A DNA stretch of 64,000 nucleotides, taken from positions 62,001 through 126,000 of the forward strand of contig NZ_QJSD01000005.1 in assembly GCF_003313245.1 (NCBI RefSeq), given 5' to 3'. Position numbers and translations under genes: made by a program. Below are positions 61,790 through 64,000 of this stretch, one piece after another. The notes under the pieces were generated by a model, which saw only the letters and a list, made by a program, of their open reading frames with translations, did no database searches and was not told where the DNA came from. Each line of letters begins with the position of its first letter. Within the stretch, counting starts at the first letter, position 1. The stretch comes from Primorskyibacter marinus (lineage in GTDB: Bacteria; Pseudomonadota; Alphaproteobacteria; Rhodobacterales; Rhodobacteraceae).

Positions 61790-62881
61790 ATGGATCGTTT
61801 CGCAGAGTATCGCGGTGTCGCACGCCAGTTGGGCGTCGATGCGGTGGGCCTTGTCCCCGGCCCGAACTTCACCCGTGCTTTAGGGCAGGCTTTCGGAACC
61901 AACGAGCGTCCCAAACTGGTGATTGTCCCGGCAGAGGGTGATCCGGCCGCAGTGATGCCCAACCTTGAACTTGGATCGTGGGAACAGGTCAATTTTCCGG
62001 GCGAAACCTTCGACTGGATGGACCAGACCGGCTATGATGATGCCTTTGCCGCCCTTGCCCGACATTTGCCGCTGACCAGCCTCGCCGTGGAGGGGCAGGT
62101 GATGCGCGTCTTTGTTCATCACGCGCTGGCCGCTGCCTATCCCGGCCTGCGCATCGTGGATGCAGAGCGCGAAATTTCCGGTCTTCGGACCGTCAAGACG
62201 GATGCCGATATTGCCGCGCTTGAAAAGGCGATCCGGATTTCCGAGGCCGCCCTTGCCGACACGGTTGCACAGGTCCGCGCAGGCATGACCGAAAAGCAGG
62301 TCGAGAGCTTTCTTGTTCGCGCGCTGTTTACCCACGGCGCTGACGGGCTGGCTTTCCCGCCCATTGTCGCGGCGGCGGATAACTCCGCCCGCCCCCATGC
62401 CCATGCGCGCAGCGACTACCAGATCCAGCCCGGCGACGCGCTGTTGATCGATTTCGGCGGCATTGCCGAAGGGTTTTGCGCCGACATCACCCGCACCTTC
62501 TTTGTCGGTCACGCGACGGACGAGGCGCAGGACGTCTATGCCACCGTCCTTGCGGCCAATGAAAAGGGTCATGCCGTTACCAAGGCGGGTGTGACGGCGC
62601 ACGCAATCGACGACGCCGTGACGGGCGTTCTCGAAGCGTCTGCCTATGCGGACCGTATCCGCACCAAGACAGGTCACGGGCTGGGGCGAGAGGTGCATGA
62701 GGCACCCTATATCATGCGTGGCAACCCCGAGATTCTGGAGGCGGGCACCGTCTTTACCAACGAGCCGGGCCTTTACCGCCTGGACGGTTTTGGCGTCCGG
62801 ATCGAGGATGACATTCTGGTCACGGCAACCGGCTGCCGGTCGCTGACAACTTTCCCCAAAGACCTGACGGTGATTGGCTGA
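61790..62881 (+). CDS. M24-family metallopeptidase (Xaa-Pro dipeptidase/aminopeptidase P-like)
   Basis: 363 residues with a creatinase-type N-terminal domain and the pita-bread catalytic domain. All five metal ligands are present: Asp221 (LLIDFGG), Asp232 (CADITRT), His296 (TGHGLGREVHE), Glu325 (TNEPGLY) and Glu339 (VRIEDD). No signal peptide, so cytosolic. Encoded inside a dipeptide transporter operon, it likely splits imported peptides, perhaps those with proline. Its stop overlaps dppB by one base (TGATG). Confidence 0.9.
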   Translation: MDRFAEYRGVARQLGVDAVGLVPGPNFTRALGQAFGTNERPKLVIVPAEGDPAAVMPNLELGSWEQVNFPGETFDWMDQTGYDDAFAALARHLPLTSLAVEGQVMRVFVHHALAAAYPGLRIVDAEREISGLRTVKTDADIAALEKAIRISEAALADTVAQVRAGMTEKQVESFLVRALFTHGADGLAFPPIVAAADNSARPHAHARSDYQIQPGDALLIDFGGIAEGFCADITRTFFVGHATDEAQDVYATVLAANEKGHAVTKAGVTAHAIDDAVTGVLEASAYADRIRTKTGHGLGREVHEAPYIMRGNPEILEAGTVFTNEPGLYRLDGFGVRIEDDILVTATGCRSLTTFPKDLTVIG

Positions 62882-63891
62882 TGTTACGCTTTTTCATATC
62901 CCGGCTATCGACCTTCTTTGTTACCTTCGTCGGCGTCACGCTGATTTCCTTCGCCTTCATCCGCGTCATTCCCGGCGATCCGATCATCGTGATGGCGGGC
63001 GAGCGCGGCATGTCGCAGGAACGCTATGAAGAGCTGACCCGTCAATATGGCTTTGACCAGCCGGTGCTGACGCAATTCTGGGATTATCTGACCGGCGTGC
63101 TGCAAGGCGACCTGGGCCAGAGTTTCGTCACCAAGAAACCGGTCTGGGACGAGTTTTTCGCGCTCTTTCCCGCCACTTTGGAATTGTCGCTCTGCGCCAT
63201 CATCCTGGCCATCGCGCTTGGCATTCCGGCAGGCGTGATCGCGGCGGTGAACCGGGGCAAATTCTTTGACCGGGCGCTGATGTCCTCGGCGCTGGTGGGC
63301 TATTCCATGCCGATCTTCTGGTGGGCGCTGCTGCTGATCATCGTGTTTTCGGGCAACCTTGGCTGGACGCCGGTATCTGGCCGGATGGGGCTGCTGTATT
63401 ATTTCCCGACGCCCACGGGATTCATGCTGATCGACAGTCTGCTGTCGGGGCAAAGCGGCGCGTTTGTCTCGGCGGTGCAGCATCTGATCCTGCCCACGAT
63501 TGTTCTGGCGACCATCCCGCTTGCGGTGATCGCGCGGCAGACCCGCTCTGCCATGCTTGAGGTTCTGTCCGAGGATTACATCCGCACCGCCCGCGCCAAA
63601 GGGCTGAAGCCCTGGCGCATCAACGGGCTGCACGCGCTGCGCAATGCGATGATCCCGGTCATCACGGTGATCGGCCTGTCGGTCGGCACGCTGCTTGCCG
63701 GTGCCATCCTGACCGAGACGATCTTTTCCTGGCCGGGCATCGGCAAATGGATGGTCGACAGCATTTTCCGCCGTGACTACCCGGTGGTGCAGGGCGGGCT
63801 GCTGCTGGTCGCCGTGGTGGTGATGATCGTGAACCTGATCGTGGACATGCTCTACGGGCTTATCAATCCAAGAATACGGACGCGCAAATGA
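62881..63891 (+). CDS. dppB: Dipeptide-type ABC transporter permease, DppB
   Basis: 336 residues, about six membrane helices, N-terminal FISRLSTFFVTFVGVTLISF, and the conserved periplasmic GDPIIVMAGERGMS block. The ATPase-contact loop is EDYIRTARAKGLKPWRIN. Forms the channel with DppC. The start overlaps the peptidase stop by one base and the end overlaps dppC by ATGA, so the operon is translationally coupled. Confidence 0.93.
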   Translation: MLRFFISRLSTFFVTFVGVTLISFAFIRVIPGDPIIVMAGERGMSQERYEELTRQYGFDQPVLTQFWDYLTGVLQGDLGQSFVTKKPVWDEFFALFPATLELSLCAIILAIALGIPAGVIAAVNRGKFFDRALMSSALVGYSMPIFWWALLLIIVFSGNLGWTPVSGRMGLLYYFPTPTGFMLIDSLLSGQSGAFVSAVQHLILPTIVLATIPLAVIARQTRSAMLEVLSEDYIRTARAKGLKPWRINGLHALRNAMIPVITVIGLSVGTLLAGAILTETIFSWPGIGKWMVDSIFRRDYPVVQGGLLLVAVVVMIVNLIVDMLYGLINPRIRTRK

Positions 63892-64000
63892 CCGATATGA
63901 CCGAAGTCGCCATAACCGCCCCGAAACGCCCCGGCCGCCTGGCCGAGTTCTGGCAGTATTTCAGCGAAAACCGTGGCGCCGTGATCGGGATGTGGACCTT
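63888..64000 (+). CDS. dppC: Dipeptide-type ABC transporter permease, DppC (5' end only)
   Basis: Only the first 37 codons are in the window, reading MTDMTEVAITAPKRPGRL and then AEFWQYFSENRGAVIGMW, the usual cytoplasmic lead-in and first-helix start of DppC permeases. Position directly after dppB with an ATGA overlap supports the call. A second in-frame ATG three codons later is an alternative start. Confidence 0.85.
   Translation, partial: MTDMTEVAITAPKRPGRLAEFWQYFSENRGAVIGMWT

Noticed and set aside
1-64000. tRNA, rRNA, CRISPR, insertion sequence, prophage or riboswitch
   Set aside because: I read the intergenic gaps for cloverleaf arms, spaced repeats, transposase or integrase motifs and known riboswitch cores and found none convincing.

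Overview
The window is a gene-dense, high-GC stretch of an alphaproteobacterial chromosome, most likely a marine Rhodobacterales (Roseobacter-group) organism. The basis is gene content and order rather than a database match: a phaZ/phaC/phaP/phaR storage-polymer locus, the DUF6476-rluD-rpoH arrangement, small DUF2842 and DUF6524 proteins, a VPLPA-type C-terminal sorting signal, and many transporters and catabolic genes. Spacing is tight, with many 1- to 8-base start/stop overlaps. I see no tRNA, rRNA, CRISPR array, transposase or prophage.

Layout. 1-4530: end of deoA, then deoB, add and upp, joined by ATGA overlaps (nucleoside salvage), followed by a secreted SPOR-domain protein. 4582-8076: a membrane-anchored protein of unknown function, an acyl-CoA ligase and a sulfotransferase-like protein. 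8085-11580: DUF6476, an RluD-type pseudouridine synthase, the heat-shock sigma factor RpoH and a Gfo/Idh/MocA oxidoreductase. 11703-16175: polyhydroxyalkanoate depolymerase, synthase, phasin and repressor, with recognisable CTGC-N3-GCAG operators. 16249-17442: an orphan DegT-type aminotransferase.

17556-25879 (minus strand) reads as one transport-plus-catabolism unit: a polar-amino-acid-type ABC transporter followed by two glutamine-synthetase-like ligases, a class I glutamine amidotransferase and a PuuB-type oxidase. It resembles the gamma-glutamylated amine (putrescine) pathway. 26140-33166: TerB-like protein, RlmJ, an AT-rich orphan gene that looks horizontally acquired (27845-28765), pyrG, secG, purA and small membrane proteins. 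33295-37218: an MsbA-like exporter and a second acyl-CoA ligase.

37336-47417 is an eleven-gene minus-strand cluster: amidase, ArsR regulator, enolase-superfamily dehydratase, zinc alcohol dehydrogenase, PcaB-like lyase, PcaD-like lactonase, two other alpha/beta hydrolases, a PLP dehydratase, a haloacid dehalogenase and a small unknown. The enzymes are recognisable, but I cannot assign the substrate. 47618-54551: an FKBP-type isomerase and the tamA-tamB outer-membrane assembly pair. 54856-58539: a VPLPA-CTERM protein, a VOC-family protein and an unusual fusion of a small-molecule-kinase domain to a capsule-export-like domain. 58807-64000: a class IV aminotransferase, then a dipeptide ABC transporter operon (dppA, M24 peptidase, dppB, start of dppC) cut by the window end.

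The strongest candidates for something undescribed are the kinase/capsule fusion, the AT-rich orphan gene with an R-x6-H motif, and the unassigned catabolic cluster. Several expression-control oddities also deserve a check: a start-site hairpin and an apparent ATT start in the ABC transporter operon, and four tandem stem-loops before the exporter gene.
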